A stretch of 64,000 bases of DNA from Qipengyuania marisflavi. GTDB lineage: Bacteria; Pseudomonadota; Alphaproteobacteria; Sphingomonadales; Sphingomonadaceae. The notes beneath the pieces are model-generated. The model was given only the letters and a program-made list of their open reading frames with translations, made no database searches and was not told where the DNA came from. The stretch's first letter is position 1, and each line of letters begins with the position of its first letter. The stretch covers positions 738,304-802,303 of the forward strand of contig NZ_VCAO01000001.1 of the NCBI RefSeq assembly GCF_005884405.1, given 5' to 3'. The position numbers and the translations under genes were made by a program. Positions 8,801 through 17,182 of the stretch are shown here, piece by piece.

Positions 8801-9748
8801 ATGCAGCGGATGCCAACGCGCGAGGGGGTTCAGGAGGCGGCGGACAAGATCGCTGCGATCTTGCCGATGACGCCGCTATTGCCGGTGGAGATAGGCGCGG
8901 TGCGCTGCTGGGCCAAGGCCGAGGTGCTGCAACCGGTGGGCGCCTTCAAGATCCGCGGCGCATGGCACCGTTTGAGCGCGCTGACAGACGCTGAAAGCGA
9001 GCGCGGCGTGGTCGCGGTGTCCAGCGGCAACCATGCGCAAGGCGTGGCCTGGGCCGCGCGTGAGCTGAGGATTGCCGCGACCATCGTGATGCCGCGCAAC
9101 GCACCGGGGGTGAAGCTGGATGCGACCCGCGCCTTGGGGGCCGAAGTCGTGCTGTACGATCGCCCCGGCGAGGACCGCGACGAAGTGGCCGCGCGGCTGG
9201 TGGCGGAAAGCGGCGCGGTGCTGGTGCACGCCTTTGCCGATCCTTGGGTGATCGAGGGACAGGGCAGCGCGGGTATCGAAATCACCGCACAGCTGGGCCG
9301 CCAGCCCAGCAATATTCTGGCGTGCTGCGGCGGTGGAGGCCTGGCCGCTGGCCTCGCCCTCGCCTGCCCCGAAAGCGCGGTAGTGCCGGTCGAACCAGAA
9401 GGCTGGGACATGGTTGGGCAGGCGCTGGCAGCGGGCGAGATCGTGCGGGTCAGTGCCAATCCGCCCGCAACGATTTGCGACGCGCTCCAGCCCGATGCGA
9501 CCAAGCCGATCAACCTCGCCGTGCTCAAGGACCGCGCCGACCCCGGTGTGACTGTGACCGACGAGGAGGTTCGCACCGCGCAGCGTTTTGCTTTCGCCAA
9601 GCTGCGGCTGGTGGTCGAACCCGGCGGCGCAGCGGCGCTGGCGGCGGCACTGGCGGGCAAGGTCCCGCTCGACGAATACAGCGTGATCATGCTGACCGGC
9701 GGAAATACCGATGCCGCCAGCTTCGCCGCCATGCTGGCCGGAGAATAG
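8801..9748 (+). CDS. Threonine/serine dehydratase, PLP-dependent
   Basis: A 315-residue fold-type II PLP enzyme that deaminates threonine or serine to 2-oxo acids. GAFKIRGA contains the Schiff-base lysine, SSGNHAQG binds substrate, and CCGGGGLAAG is the phosphate loop. There is no C-terminal ACT-like regulatory domain. It therefore resembles catabolic or short dehydratases (or serine racemase-like enzymes) more than allosteric biosynthetic IlvA. I chose ATG 8801 because AAAGG lies about 10 bases upstream. Exact substrate preference cannot be read from sequence. Confidence 0.85.
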   Translation: MQRMPTREGVQEAADKIAAILPMTPLLPVEIGAVRCWAKAEVLQPVGAFKIRGAWHRLSALTDAESERGVVAVSSGNHAQGVAWAARELRIAATIVMPRNAPGVKLDATRALGAEVVLYDRPGEDRDEVAARLVAESGAVLVHAFADPWVIEGQGSAGIEITAQLGRQPSNILACCGGGGLAAGLALACPESAVVPVEPEGWDMVGQALAAGEIVRVSANPPATICDALQPDATKPINLAVLKDRADPGVTVTDEEVRTAQRFAFAKLRLVVEPGGAAALAAALAGKVPLDEYSVIMLTGGNTDAASFAAMLAGE

Positions 9749-9811
9749 GTTTCCTTTGACAATGTCTGCAACGGGCAGCACGCTTGATGCCACTTTGGGG
9801 GAGACACAATA

Positions 9812-10243
9812 ATGCAGGCACAGATGCTGGCACCGGCGGCGGTACTGATTGCGTGGTCGCTGATCATGCTGATTTGGATGGCGCTGACGCGGTTTCCCTC
9901 GTTGGCGAAGGGCGGCGGTTCCGTCGGCAAGGCCAAACCCGGCATTCGCGGGCAGGATATCGAAGAGCATTTGCCCGCATCGGTGAACTGGAAATCACAC
10001 AATTACACGCATCTGATGGAGCAGCCGACGCTGTTCTATGCGGTCTGCGTGGTCATCGCCATGCTCGGCGCTGCGGCAGGCGATACGCTGGCGGCGTGGA
10101 TCTATGTGGCGCTGCGGATTGTCCATTCGATCTGGCAGGCGACGGTGAATGTGGTGACAGTGCGGCTGATGCTGTTCCTGCTGTCGACACTGGCGCTGGC
10201 CTACCTCTCGTGGCGCGCGCTGGCGCTCACCCTGTTTAGCTGA
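9812..10243 (+). CDS. MAPEG family membrane protein
   Basis: A 143-residue protein with about four hydrophobic segments, the first at residues 5-26. The family motif region HNYTHLMEQPTLFYAVC is followed by LRIVHSIWQA. MAPEG proteins include membrane glutathione transferases; substrate and glutathione dependence here are unknown. GGGGGAG lies upstream of the start. The next gene at 10260 encodes a related protein, separated by 16 bases, so this looks like a tandem duplication within one operon. Confidence 0.85.
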   Translation: MQAQMLAPAAVLIAWSLIMLIWMALTRFPSLAKGGGSVGKAKPGIRGQDIEEHLPASVNWKSHNYTHLMEQPTLFYAVCVVIAMLGAAAGDTLAAWIYVALRIVHSIWQATVNVVTVRLMLFLLSTLALAYLSWRALALTLFS

Positions 10244-10259
10244 ATTTCGGAGCCTGACC

Positions 10260-10691
10260 ATGATCGATAGCCAGATCCTGCAACCCGTCGTCGTCCTGAT
10301 GGCGTGGACCATGCTCATGTGGGTGTGGATGTATGCCACCCGCATTCCCGCCATGACCAAAGCCGGGATCGATGCCAAAAACCTAGTCGGCAGCACGCCG
10401 AGCAGTCTGGACGATGCGCTGCCTGACAAGGTTCAGTGGAAAGCGCACAATTACAATCATCTGCACGAGGCACCGACTGTGTTTTATGCAGCTGCGCTGC
10501 TGCTGGCGATGATCGGTCAGGGCAATGACATGAACGCGCTGCTGGCGTGGATTTATGTCGGGCTGCGCGTGATCCACTCGCTGGTGCAGGCGACCGCCAA
10601 CCGCGTCATGGTGCGGTTTGTCCTGTTCGCCTTATCCAGCCTGGTGCTGATGGCGATGATCCTGCACGCAGGGTTTGCTGTCTTTCACTAA
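10260..10691 (+). CDS. MAPEG family membrane protein (tandem paralogue)
   Basis: A 143-residue, four-helix membrane protein of the same length and layout as its neighbour: KAHNYNHLHEAPTVFYAAALL and LRVIHSLVQA align with the corresponding segments. Charged inter-helix loops differ, so the copies have diverged. Both could form mixed trimers, since MAPEG proteins are typically trimeric; that is inference. It ends 3 bases before the convergent end of trxB. Confidence 0.85.
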   Translation: MIDSQILQPVVVLMAWTMLMWVWMYATRIPAMTKAGIDAKNLVGSTPSSLDDALPDKVQWKAHNYNHLHEAPTVFYAAALLLAMIGQGNDMNALLAWIYVGLRVIHSLVQATANRVMVRFVLFALSSLVLMAMILHAGFAVFH

Positions 10692-10694
10692 GGG

Positions 10695-11675
10695 CTATTC
10701 CGCCGCTTCGCTCTCGCCCATCTGCTCGGCATAATCGAGCGTGGCGAGGAAGCGTTCGGCGTCCAGCGCGGCCATGCAGCCAGTACCCGCAGCGGTGACC
10801 GCCTGACGGTAGGTGTGATCCATCACATCGCCGCAGGCGAACACGCCGGGGATTGCGGTCTTGGGCGTGCCTGCCTCAACCTCAAGATAGCCGCCATCGT
10901 CCATCGGCAGCTTGCCCTTGAACAGTTCGGTTGCAGGCGCGTGACCGATGGCCACGAAGGCGCCGTCGGCATGCAGCTCGCTATCCTCGCCCGTCGCAGT
11001 ATCGCGCAGTTTCAGATGCGTCAGCCCGCCTGAGGCCGGATTGCCTTCAAAGCTTTCGACCGCCTTGTTCCACAGCACCTTGATCTTGGGATTGGCAAAC
11101 AGGCGCTCCTGCAAAATCCGTTCCGACCGCAGCGAATCGCGGCGGTGGATCAGGGTCACGTCATCGGAATGATTGGTGAGGTAGAGCGCTTCCTCGACCG
11201 CAGTATTGCCGCCGCCGATCACCACGACCTTCTTGCCGCGATAGAAGAACCCGTCACACGTTGCGCAGGCCGACACTCCCTTGCCGCCCAGCTCCATTTC
11301 GCCCGGCACGCCCAGCCATTTGGCCTGCGCGCCCGTAGCGATCACCAGCACATCACCGATATATTCATCGCCGCTGTCGCCAATTGCGCGGAACGGGCTG
11401 CCGCCGGTCAGATCGACATCGACAATCGTGTCCCACATCATCCGCGTGCCGACATGCTCGGCCTGTTTCTGCATTTGCTCCATCAGCCACGGGCCCTGCA
11501 CCACATCGGCAAAGCCGGGATAGTTTTCGACATCTGTGGTGATGGTCAGCTGGCCGCCGGGTTGCAGGCCCTGCACCACGATCGGCTCCATCATCGCGCG
11601 CGCGGCATAGATCGCGGCGGAATAGCCTGCGGGGCCGGAGCCGATGATGAGCATTTTGGTGCGATGGGTGGCCAT
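10695..11675 (-). CDS. trxB: Thioredoxin-disulfide reductase
   Basis: A 326-residue FAD/NADPH enzyme that reduces thioredoxin in the cytoplasm. IGSGPAGYSAAIYAAR near residue 10 binds FAD, CATC near residue 140 is the redox disulfide, VVIGGGNTAVEEALYL binds NADPH, and GVFACGDVMDHTYRQAVTAAGTGCMAA is the C-terminal FAD signature. Length and domain order are normal. I chose ATG 11675 because the FAD motif should begin close to the N-terminus; a longer frame reaching 11789 would run into the phosphatase gene. Confidence 0.96.
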   Translation of the reverse strand: MATHRTKMLIIGSGPAGYSAAIYAARAMMEPIVVQGLQPGGQLTITTDVENYPGFADVVQGPWLMEQMQKQAEHVGTRMMWDTIVDVDLTGGSPFRAIGDSGDEYIGDVLVIATGAQAKWLGVPGEMELGGKGVSACATCDGFFYRGKKVVVIGGGNTAVEEALYLTNHSDDVTLIHRRDSLRSERILQERLFANPKIKVLWNKAVESFEGNPASGGLTHLKLRDTATGEDSELHADGAFVAIGHAPATELFKGKLPMDDGGYLEVEAGTPKTAIPGVFACGDVMDHTYRQAVTAAGTGCMAALDAERFLATLDYAEQMGESEAAE

Positions 11676-11739
11676 GATGGTGTCTCGTGCAGTGAGGATT
11701 CGGGATGTCGCGGCTATATGGGAAGCCGCAGGCCTTGTG

Positions 11740-12519
11740 TCACGCCACGAAGCGTTGCTGCAACCGTGTGCGCATTGCGTCGTCCACACCTATCGCACTG
11801 GCGAGGTAGGCGTCGAGCGAGCCGTGGTCCTGCGCGACCTCCGCCATGAAGGTATCCAAATAGTCTTCGTGCACTTCCAACAAAGCGCGGATGGCAGCTT
11901 CGTCCAGAGTGCGGCCCAGCCGCTGTTCGATCATCGGCACCGACTGGTCGCGCAGCACCGACAGGGTGGGTGCGGCATTGGTCAGCAAGAATTCGGCGCG
12001 CTGGTCTTCCTCGCTCACGCCCAGAACATGCAGCAACAGGGTCGCCGCTACGCCGGTGCGATCCTTGCCCGCAAAGCAATGCACCAGGCTGGCCCCATCC
12101 CGGCTGTCCAGCGCGCGGAAATAGCGGCCGAACATCTCGGTCATCGCCGGATTGCGCGGCATTCGAATGTACACTGCCATCATACGTTGCCGCGCGAAAT
12201 TGGCAGTGGTGGTGCTCTCGTCCACATCCATATGCGGCGGGCTGGAAGTGGTTTCGCCCTCGAAGGCGACGACCGACCCGTCCCAGCCGGCAGTTCGGCG
12301 GCAAGGGTTGCGCTCTCGCTCCCCAACACCGCGCAGATCGATCACAGTGCGAATATCCAGCGCCTCAACCGCCGCCAGATCGGCATCGGTCGCGGCAACG
12401 TGCTGGCCTGATCGGTACAGCAGCCCGGTTTTCACCGCACCGCCGCCCGCAACGGGCCAGCCGCCGTAATCTCGCAGATTGTGAATGCCCTGAGTAGGGA
12501 CGAATTTGGCGAGGCTCAT
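11740..12519 (-). CDS. Tyrosine/dual-specificity protein phosphatase
   Basis: A 259-residue cysteine phosphatase. VHCFAGKDRTG is the HCxxGxxRT active-site loop (here HCFAGKDRT), preceded by NLRDYGG and LLYRSGQ typical of the bacterial tyrosine phosphatase 3 group. Such enzymes act on phosphotyrosine or phosphoinositides. The start overlaps the otsA stop by 4 bases (ATGA), making it the last gene of the trehalose operon. A role in controlling trehalose metabolism is possible but purely contextual. Confidence 0.85.
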   Translation of the reverse strand: MSLAKFVPTQGIHNLRDYGGWPVAGGGAVKTGLLYRSGQHVAATDADLAAVEALDIRTVIDLRGVGERERNPCRRTAGWDGSVVAFEGETTSSPPHMDVDESTTTANFARQRMMAVYIRMPRNPAMTEMFGRYFRALDSRDGASLVHCFAGKDRTGVAATLLLHVLGVSEEDQRAEFLLTNAAPTLSVLRDQSVPMIEQRLGRTLDEAAIRALLEVHEDYLDTFMAEVAQDHGSLDAYLASAIGVDDAMRTRLQQRFVA

Positions 12520-13907
12520 ACCTGCGCCGCCAGATCGCGCAAGAAATTGGCCGTCCAGTCCTGCACATTATCGTCGCGTACTGTGACCACCAGTTTCTCC
12601 CACCGTTCCTTGCGTTCTGCCAGCGGCATATCCAGCGCCTTGCCAATGGCGTGCGCCAGATCGTCCGGGCTGTGCGGATTGACCAGCAACGCGTCAGGCA
12701 ATTGCGCCGCCGCCCCGGCAAAACGTGACAGGATCAGCACGCCGGGATCATCGGGGTCCTGCGCCGCGATATATTCCTTGGCGACCAGATTCATGCCGTC
12801 CCGCAATGGCGTCACCAGCCCGATTTTAGCAGCGCGAAAGAAGCCGAACAATTCGCCGTGGCTATAACCGCGATTGACGTAACGGACCGGCACCGCATCC
12901 ACTTCGGAACGTGCGCCATTGATCTGGCCGGTCTTCTGCTCAAGCTCGGCACGGATCTGCTGATAGCTATCCACATCCTCGCGGCTGGGCGGTGCGATCT
13001 GGATGAACACCAGATCCCGCACACGCTCGGGGTGCTGGTCGAAAAACCGCCCGATCCCGTCGAGCCGTTCGGGCAGGCCCTTGGAATAGTCGAGCCGGTC
13101 CACGCCGATCATCGCGGTGCGGTGGCGGGTGGAGGAAAGCAGGCGCTTTTCCGCTTTCTGTGCCTCGGCAGTCGCGCCCAGCGCGCTGAAATGGTCCCAA
13201 TCGATCCCTATGGGGTAAGCGCGCGCCAGCGTGGTGCGACCGTCCAGCGTGACTGTGCCAGCTTCATCATCAACCTCCGCGCCCAGTTCGGTGCGGCAAT
13301 AATGCAGGAAGCTGTCGAGCCATTCGGCGGTCTGGAAACCCACCACATCGTAATGCAGCAAGGTGTGCACCAGCCGCTCGTGATAGGGCAGCGACACGAA
13401 CAGCCGCGCGGCGGGCCATGGGATGTGGAGGAAGAAGCCGATACGGTTTTTCAGCCCGCGCGCCCGCAGCCGTTCGCCCAGCGGGATCAGGTGATAATCA
13501 TGCACCCAGACCAGATCGCCATCATTAATCAGCGGCGCGGCAGCCTCGGCAAACAGTTCGTTGACGCGTTCGTAGCCCTTGCCCGTTTCGCGTTCGTATT
13601 CCGCCAGATCGAGCCGATAATGGAACAGCGGCCACAGCGTCGAATTGGCATAGCCGTTGTAATATTCGTCAATATCGCGCGCGCTCAGATCCATCGTCGC
13701 GGTGGTGACGCCGTCGGTGGTCTGAGTGGAGATTTCGCCCGTATGCTCATCCACCTCCTCGCCCGACCAGCCGAACCACACGCCGGTGTATTTCTTCAAC
13801 GCAGCATTCAGCGCGCCCGCCAGACCGCCCTGCGCACCCGCGACACCGCGAGCCTTGGGCACCGCAACTCGGTTGGAAATAACGACAAGACGCGGTTGAT
13901 CGCTCAG
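12516..13907 (-). CDS. otsA: Alpha,alpha-trehalose-phosphate synthase, probable CTG start
   Basis: A GT20 enzyme joining UDP-glucose and glucose-6-phosphate to trehalose-6-phosphate. Visible motifs are VVISNRVAVP at the N-terminus, GGLAGALNAAL, WVHDYHLIPL, FFLHIPWP and GVDRLDYSKGLPERL. Homologues begin a few residues before the ISNRV strand, yet no ATG, GTG or TTG lies there; the nearest upstream GTG is inside the previous gene. A CTG at 13907 with GGAG nine bases upstream gives the natural start and overlaps the preceding stop as CTGA. This matches the 4-base overlaps at the other junctions of the operon. Length is then 463 residues, normal for OtsA. Confidence 0.9.
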   Translation of the reverse strand: MSDQPRLVVISNRVAVPKARGVAGAQGGLAGALNAALKKYTGVWFGWSGEEVDEHTGEISTQTTDGVTTATMDLSARDIDEYYNGYANSTLWPLFHYRLDLAEYERETGKGYERVNELFAEAAAPLINDGDLVWVHDYHLIPLGERLRARGLKNRIGFFLHIPWPAARLFVSLPYHERLVHTLLHYDVVGFQTAEWLDSFLHYCRTELGAEVDDEAGTVTLDGRTTLARAYPIGIDWDHFSALGATAEAQKAEKRLLSSTRHRTAMIGVDRLDYSKGLPERLDGIGRFFDQHPERVRDLVFIQIAPPSREDVDSYQQIRAELEQKTGQINGARSEVDAVPVRYVNRGYSHGELFGFFRAAKIGLVTPLRDGMNLVAKEYIAAQDPDDPGVLILSRFAGAAAQLPDALLVNPHSPDDLAHAIGKALDMPLAERKERWEKLVVTVRDDNVQDWTANFLRDLAAQV

Positions 13908-15691
13908 CGGACTTCGCTCCAGGGTTTTGACAGCAGGCCGGCGCAGTTGATGATACCTACCAGCGAGTAGGTCTGGGGGAAGTTCCCCCACAGCTCGTTG
14001 ACCTGATAATCCAAATCCTCGGACAGCATCCCCGATCGGGTGCGGTGCCCCAGCATGGCGACAAATATCTCGCGCGCTTCTTCGCTGCGGCCCGCCAGAT
14101 GCAGCGCCTCGATCAACCAGAATGTGCACACGTTGAACGCGGTTTCGGGCGCGCCGAAATCATCTTCTGCGGCATAGCGCAGCATATGATCGCCGCGCCG
14201 CAACTCGCGCTCGACTGCAGCGAAGGTGGACTTGAACCGGTCATCGCCGGGCGACAGGAACCGCAGCTCCACCATTTGCAGCAGGCTGGCGTCCAGATAA
14301 TCACTTTCGAAGCTGGCGCCGTAATGTGCGCCCTCTTCGTTCCAGGCCTCGCTCTCGATCCGGGCGCGAATGGTGTCGGCGCGGTCTGTCCAGACGGCAG
14401 CGCGGTCGTCCTTGTCCAGCTGCTTTGCGACATTGGCCAACCGGTCACACGCGGCCCAGCACATGACGGCGGAATAGGTGTGCACTTCCTGCCGCGTGCG
14501 GAATTCCCACAGGCCGGCATCGGGTTGGTCATGCATGGCAAAGGCCTGCTCGCCCACTTCCTCCAGCGCGGCAAAGTCACGCTCGTCCGCCATTCGCAGC
14601 AGGCGGCGGTCGAAGAAGGCCTGCGCGGTTGGCAGGACAATCTGGCCGTAACAATCGTGCTGGATCTGGTGATAGGCAGCATTGCCGACGCGTACCGGAC
14701 CCATCCCGCGATAGCCCGCCAGATGTTCTGCCTTGCGTTCGATCAGTTCACCCTCGCCCATCACCGAATACAGCGGCTGGATCTGCCCGCCGCGCGCCTG
14801 ATCGATGATGTTGCGCAGATAGGTGAGGTATTTCTCCAACACATCCAGCGCGCCCAGCCGGTTAAGCGCTTGCACCGTGTAATAGCTGTCGCGGATCCAG
14901 CAGTAGCGGTAATCCCAATTGCGCTCGCTCAGCGGTGCTTCGGGAATCGACGTGGTCAGCGCCGCGACAATCGCGCCGGTTTCCTCGTGCTGGCACAGCT
15001 TCAGGCCGATGGCAGCGCGGATCGTCGCGTCCTGCCATTCCAGCGGGATATGCAAGCCGCGCACCCAATGCTGCCAATAGCGCGCGGTGCGGGCCTCGAT
15101 ACGCCGGGTTTCGGAGCGGATATTGCCCACAAACGGCTCGTCAGGGCCAAGGAAGAAATGCTGATCATGCTCGACCCGGTAACTGCGCTGCTCAAGAATA
15201 TAGCCAACCGGCGCATCGGTGGACAGGCGCAGCGCCTGCGGGCCAACCAGATAGCGGATGTGATTGGTGCCATTGGTGGTTTCGGCCACCGCCTCGCCGT
15301 AATTCTTCATCGGCGAGAGGATGACCCGCATCCGCGGCGCGCCCGCCACCGGGCGGACTATCCGACAATAGGCAACCGGGCGGTACATTCGCCCCGATTT
15401 TTCAAAGCGCGGCGCGAAGTCGTGGATTTCCACCGCGCTGCCATCTTCGCTTTCAAGCCGGGTCACCAGAATGGCGGAATTGCGCTCGTACCAATGCGAG
15501 GCGGTAGTCTGGCCTTCCAGCTCGAAGCGCCATGTGCCTTTCATACGCTCCCCGCCATTGAGGAGCGAGCAGAACACCGGATCACCATCGACACGCGGGA
15601 TACAGCCCCAGGTGAACCCGCCCTCCGCGTCGACCAGCGCACTGACCTGACAATTGCCGATGGGCGAGAGTTCGAGTGAGGCTTGGGTCAT
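13904..15691 (-). CDS. Glycoside hydrolase family 15 protein (glucoamylase/trehalase-like)
   Basis: A 595-residue protein with no signal peptide, so cytoplasmic. An N-terminal beta-sandwich domain (about 1-220) precedes the (alpha/alpha)6 catalytic barrel. Family signatures are NWDYRYCWIRDSYYTVQAL, the acid segment GEGELIERKAEHLAGYRG, GLWEFRTRQEVHTYSAVM and LWGNFPQTYSLVGIIN. GH15 enzymes of this bacterial type include trehalases, and the position between otsB and otsA points to trehalose or a related glucan as substrate. The ATG at 15691 overlaps the otsB stop by 4 bases (ATGA), and its own stop overlaps the otsA start. Confidence 0.9.
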   Translation of the reverse strand: MTQASLELSPIGNCQVSALVDAEGGFTWGCIPRVDGDPVFCSLLNGGERMKGTWRFELEGQTTASHWYERNSAILVTRLESEDGSAVEIHDFAPRFEKSGRMYRPVAYCRIVRPVAGAPRMRVILSPMKNYGEAVAETTNGTNHIRYLVGPQALRLSTDAPVGYILEQRSYRVEHDQHFFLGPDEPFVGNIRSETRRIEARTARYWQHWVRGLHIPLEWQDATIRAAIGLKLCQHEETGAIVAALTTSIPEAPLSERNWDYRYCWIRDSYYTVQALNRLGALDVLEKYLTYLRNIIDQARGGQIQPLYSVMGEGELIERKAEHLAGYRGMGPVRVGNAAYHQIQHDCYGQIVLPTAQAFFDRRLLRMADERDFAALEEVGEQAFAMHDQPDAGLWEFRTRQEVHTYSAVMCWAACDRLANVAKQLDKDDRAAVWTDRADTIRARIESEAWNEEGAHYGASFESDYLDASLLQMVELRFLSPGDDRFKSTFAAVERELRRGDHMLRYAAEDDFGAPETAFNVCTFWLIEALHLAGRSEEAREIFVAMLGHRTRSGMLSEDLDYQVNELWGNFPQTYSLVGIINCAGLLSKPWSEVR

Positions 15692-16431
15692 AGGTCCAAC
15701 CAATGGTGCACTGCGGTAACAGAGTCGAGACGGTAACGCGCGGCTTCGCTTTGCCGGTCCCCCACGGCAATGCCAAACCCGCTGAATTCGATTGCAGCGG
15801 CAAAGCCATCCTCGTCGGTCACGTCGTCCCCGATGAAAATCGGTGTGGCTCCGGCAAAGGGTGCCTCTGCCATAAATGCGCGCACCGCACCGGCCTTGTC
15901 AGCGCCGGGGTGCACCAGTTCGGCCACCGCCTTGCCGGTTTTGACCACCAATCCATGCTGCGCCGCGATCTGGCGGGCGAAGGCGAGCGCGGCTTCACCC
16001 AGATCGGGCCGTGCGCGGTAATGCAAAGCGCCGCCGTGCTGCTTGGCCTCGTAGGTCAGGTCATGGCTTTGGGCGAAGTCCCGCAAGGCATGGATTGCGT
16101 CGGCAGGCAGCGGTTCAGGCTCCGTCCCCAACCGCGATCCATCGGCCATGAGGCATGACGCCCCGTGCGAACCGGCACGCGCGATCTCGCAGGATCCGAT
16201 GTGCTTCTCCAGATCATCCAGCGCCCGCCCGCTGACCAGTGCGAGCCGCCCCACCATTCGGTTGCGTAGATCATGCAGCCTTGCCGTCAGCGTATCGGGG
16301 ACCACAATTGCGTCCGGCCCTGAAGCGATCTCTACCAGAGTGCCGTCAAAATCAACGAACAGGGCAATCGGCCCCGCCGCCATCAGGTCAGGCAATGCGG
16401 GGGGAGCGGGAAGCGTGGTCACACTGGGCAT
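15688..16431 (-). CDS. otsB: Trehalose-phosphatase
   Basis: A 247-residue HAD-superfamily phosphatase converting trehalose-6-phosphate to trehalose. FVDFDGTLVEI is the nucleophile motif, VSGR the second motif, and IFIGDDVTDEDGF the C-terminal acidic motif. It is first in the run otsB, GH15, otsA, phosphatase. Trehalose is an osmoprotectant often under general stress control in this group, but I see no EcfG-type motif before this gene. Its start lies 30 bases from the retropepsin gene stop. Confidence 0.93.
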   Translation of the reverse strand: MPSVTTLPAPPALPDLMAAGPIALFVDFDGTLVEIASGPDAIVVPDTLTARLHDLRNRMVGRLALVSGRALDDLEKHIGSCEIARAGSHGASCLMADGSRLGTEPEPLPADAIHALRDFAQSHDLTYEAKQHGGALHYRARPDLGEAALAFARQIAAQHGLVVKTGKAVAELVHPGADKAGAVRAFMAEAPFAGATPIFIGDDVTDEDGFAAAIEFSGFGIAVGDRQSEAARYRLDSVTAVHHWLDL

Positions 16432-16461
16432 CAGCGCGCCTTAACCGCTGCTGCTGCGAGG

Positions 16462-17136
16462 TCAAATGGCGGGGGTGGCGGCGATATCCGCAGGTTTGGG
16501 TACCAGCACCAGCACGCCGTCCTCCACCTTCCAGCTTTTCAGCCTGGCGAGCACATTCATGCCGATCACATTGGTGTCGCCAAAATTGCTGGCGATCACC
16601 GCATCGGTGCCGGTGGCCGAAATATTTCCGAAGCTCAGCCGGTCGACCGTCGCCATATGCGCCGAGATCGTGCCATTGGCGGTTTCCAGCATAATCGGAA
16701 TCCCGCCCCGGCGCGGGGTCAGCCCGGCGCGCTGCGCAACATCCTCCGAAATCGCCGTGTAAGTCGCCCCGGTATCGACCAGGAAATTGGCGGGCACGCC
16801 GTTAATTTCCGCGCGCAGCCAGAAATGGCCGTTCTGCGCCATGGGAATGCGGGTTTCGCCGCCCTCCACAATCTGTTCGGGCATTCCCAATTGCGGCACG
16901 GCAATATCGAAGCGTGGGTCCATCCGGGACAGCTGGAGCATTACGGTCAGCAGCACGAGGCCGAGCACCACCGAGCTTGCGGCGCGCAGCATTCCGCCAA
17001 AGGCAATACGGCGGCGGACCATTGCCGATCCGACCCACCCGGCCACCATCGCCATCAGCGCGGCGACCAGCAGTTCGGAGCGCGGGATCGAACGGATGAC
17101 TTCGGCAAGCGAAGCAAACAGGGGACCAAGTTCCAT
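16462..17136 (-). CDS. Membrane-anchored retropepsin-like aspartic protease (clan AA)
   Basis: A 224-residue protein. Two hydrophobic segments in the first 65 residues anchor it. The remainder is a single retropepsin domain with the active-site triad in FLVDTGATYTAIS, the second conserved glycine region NVIGMNVL, and LKSWKVEDGVLVLVP at the C-terminus. Single-domain proteins like this must dimerise to be active; substrates of the bacterial family are mostly unknown. I chose ATG 17136; a GTG at 17145 would add three residues. It lies between otsB and egtD on the same strand. Confidence 0.82.
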   Translation of the reverse strand: MELGPLFASLAEVIRSIPRSELLVAALMAMVAGWVGSAMVRRRIAFGGMLRAASSVVLGLVLLTVMLQLSRMDPRFDIAVPQLGMPEQIVEGGETRIPMAQNGHFWLRAEINGVPANFLVDTGATYTAISEDVAQRAGLTPRRGGIPIMLETANGTISAHMATVDRLSFGNISATGTDAVIASNFGDTNVIGMNVLARLKSWKVEDGVLVLVPKPADIAATPAI

Positions 17137-17182
17137 ATCGGCCACTATAAGTGCCCCGACCTTGCGCGCAAATGAAAGCGTG

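Noticed and set aside
9757-9762. TTGACA as the -35 of the MAPEG promoter
   Set aside because: No acceptable -10 lies 16-18 bases downstream.
12858-13970. A 370-codon plus-strand frame opposite otsA
   Set aside because: OtsA motifs are continuous on the minus strand; the plus frame is a shadow.
14045-15679. A 544-codon plus-strand frame opposite the GH15 gene
   Set aside because: The GH15 protein on the minus strand carries all family motifs; the plus frame has no recognisable domain and no ribosome site.
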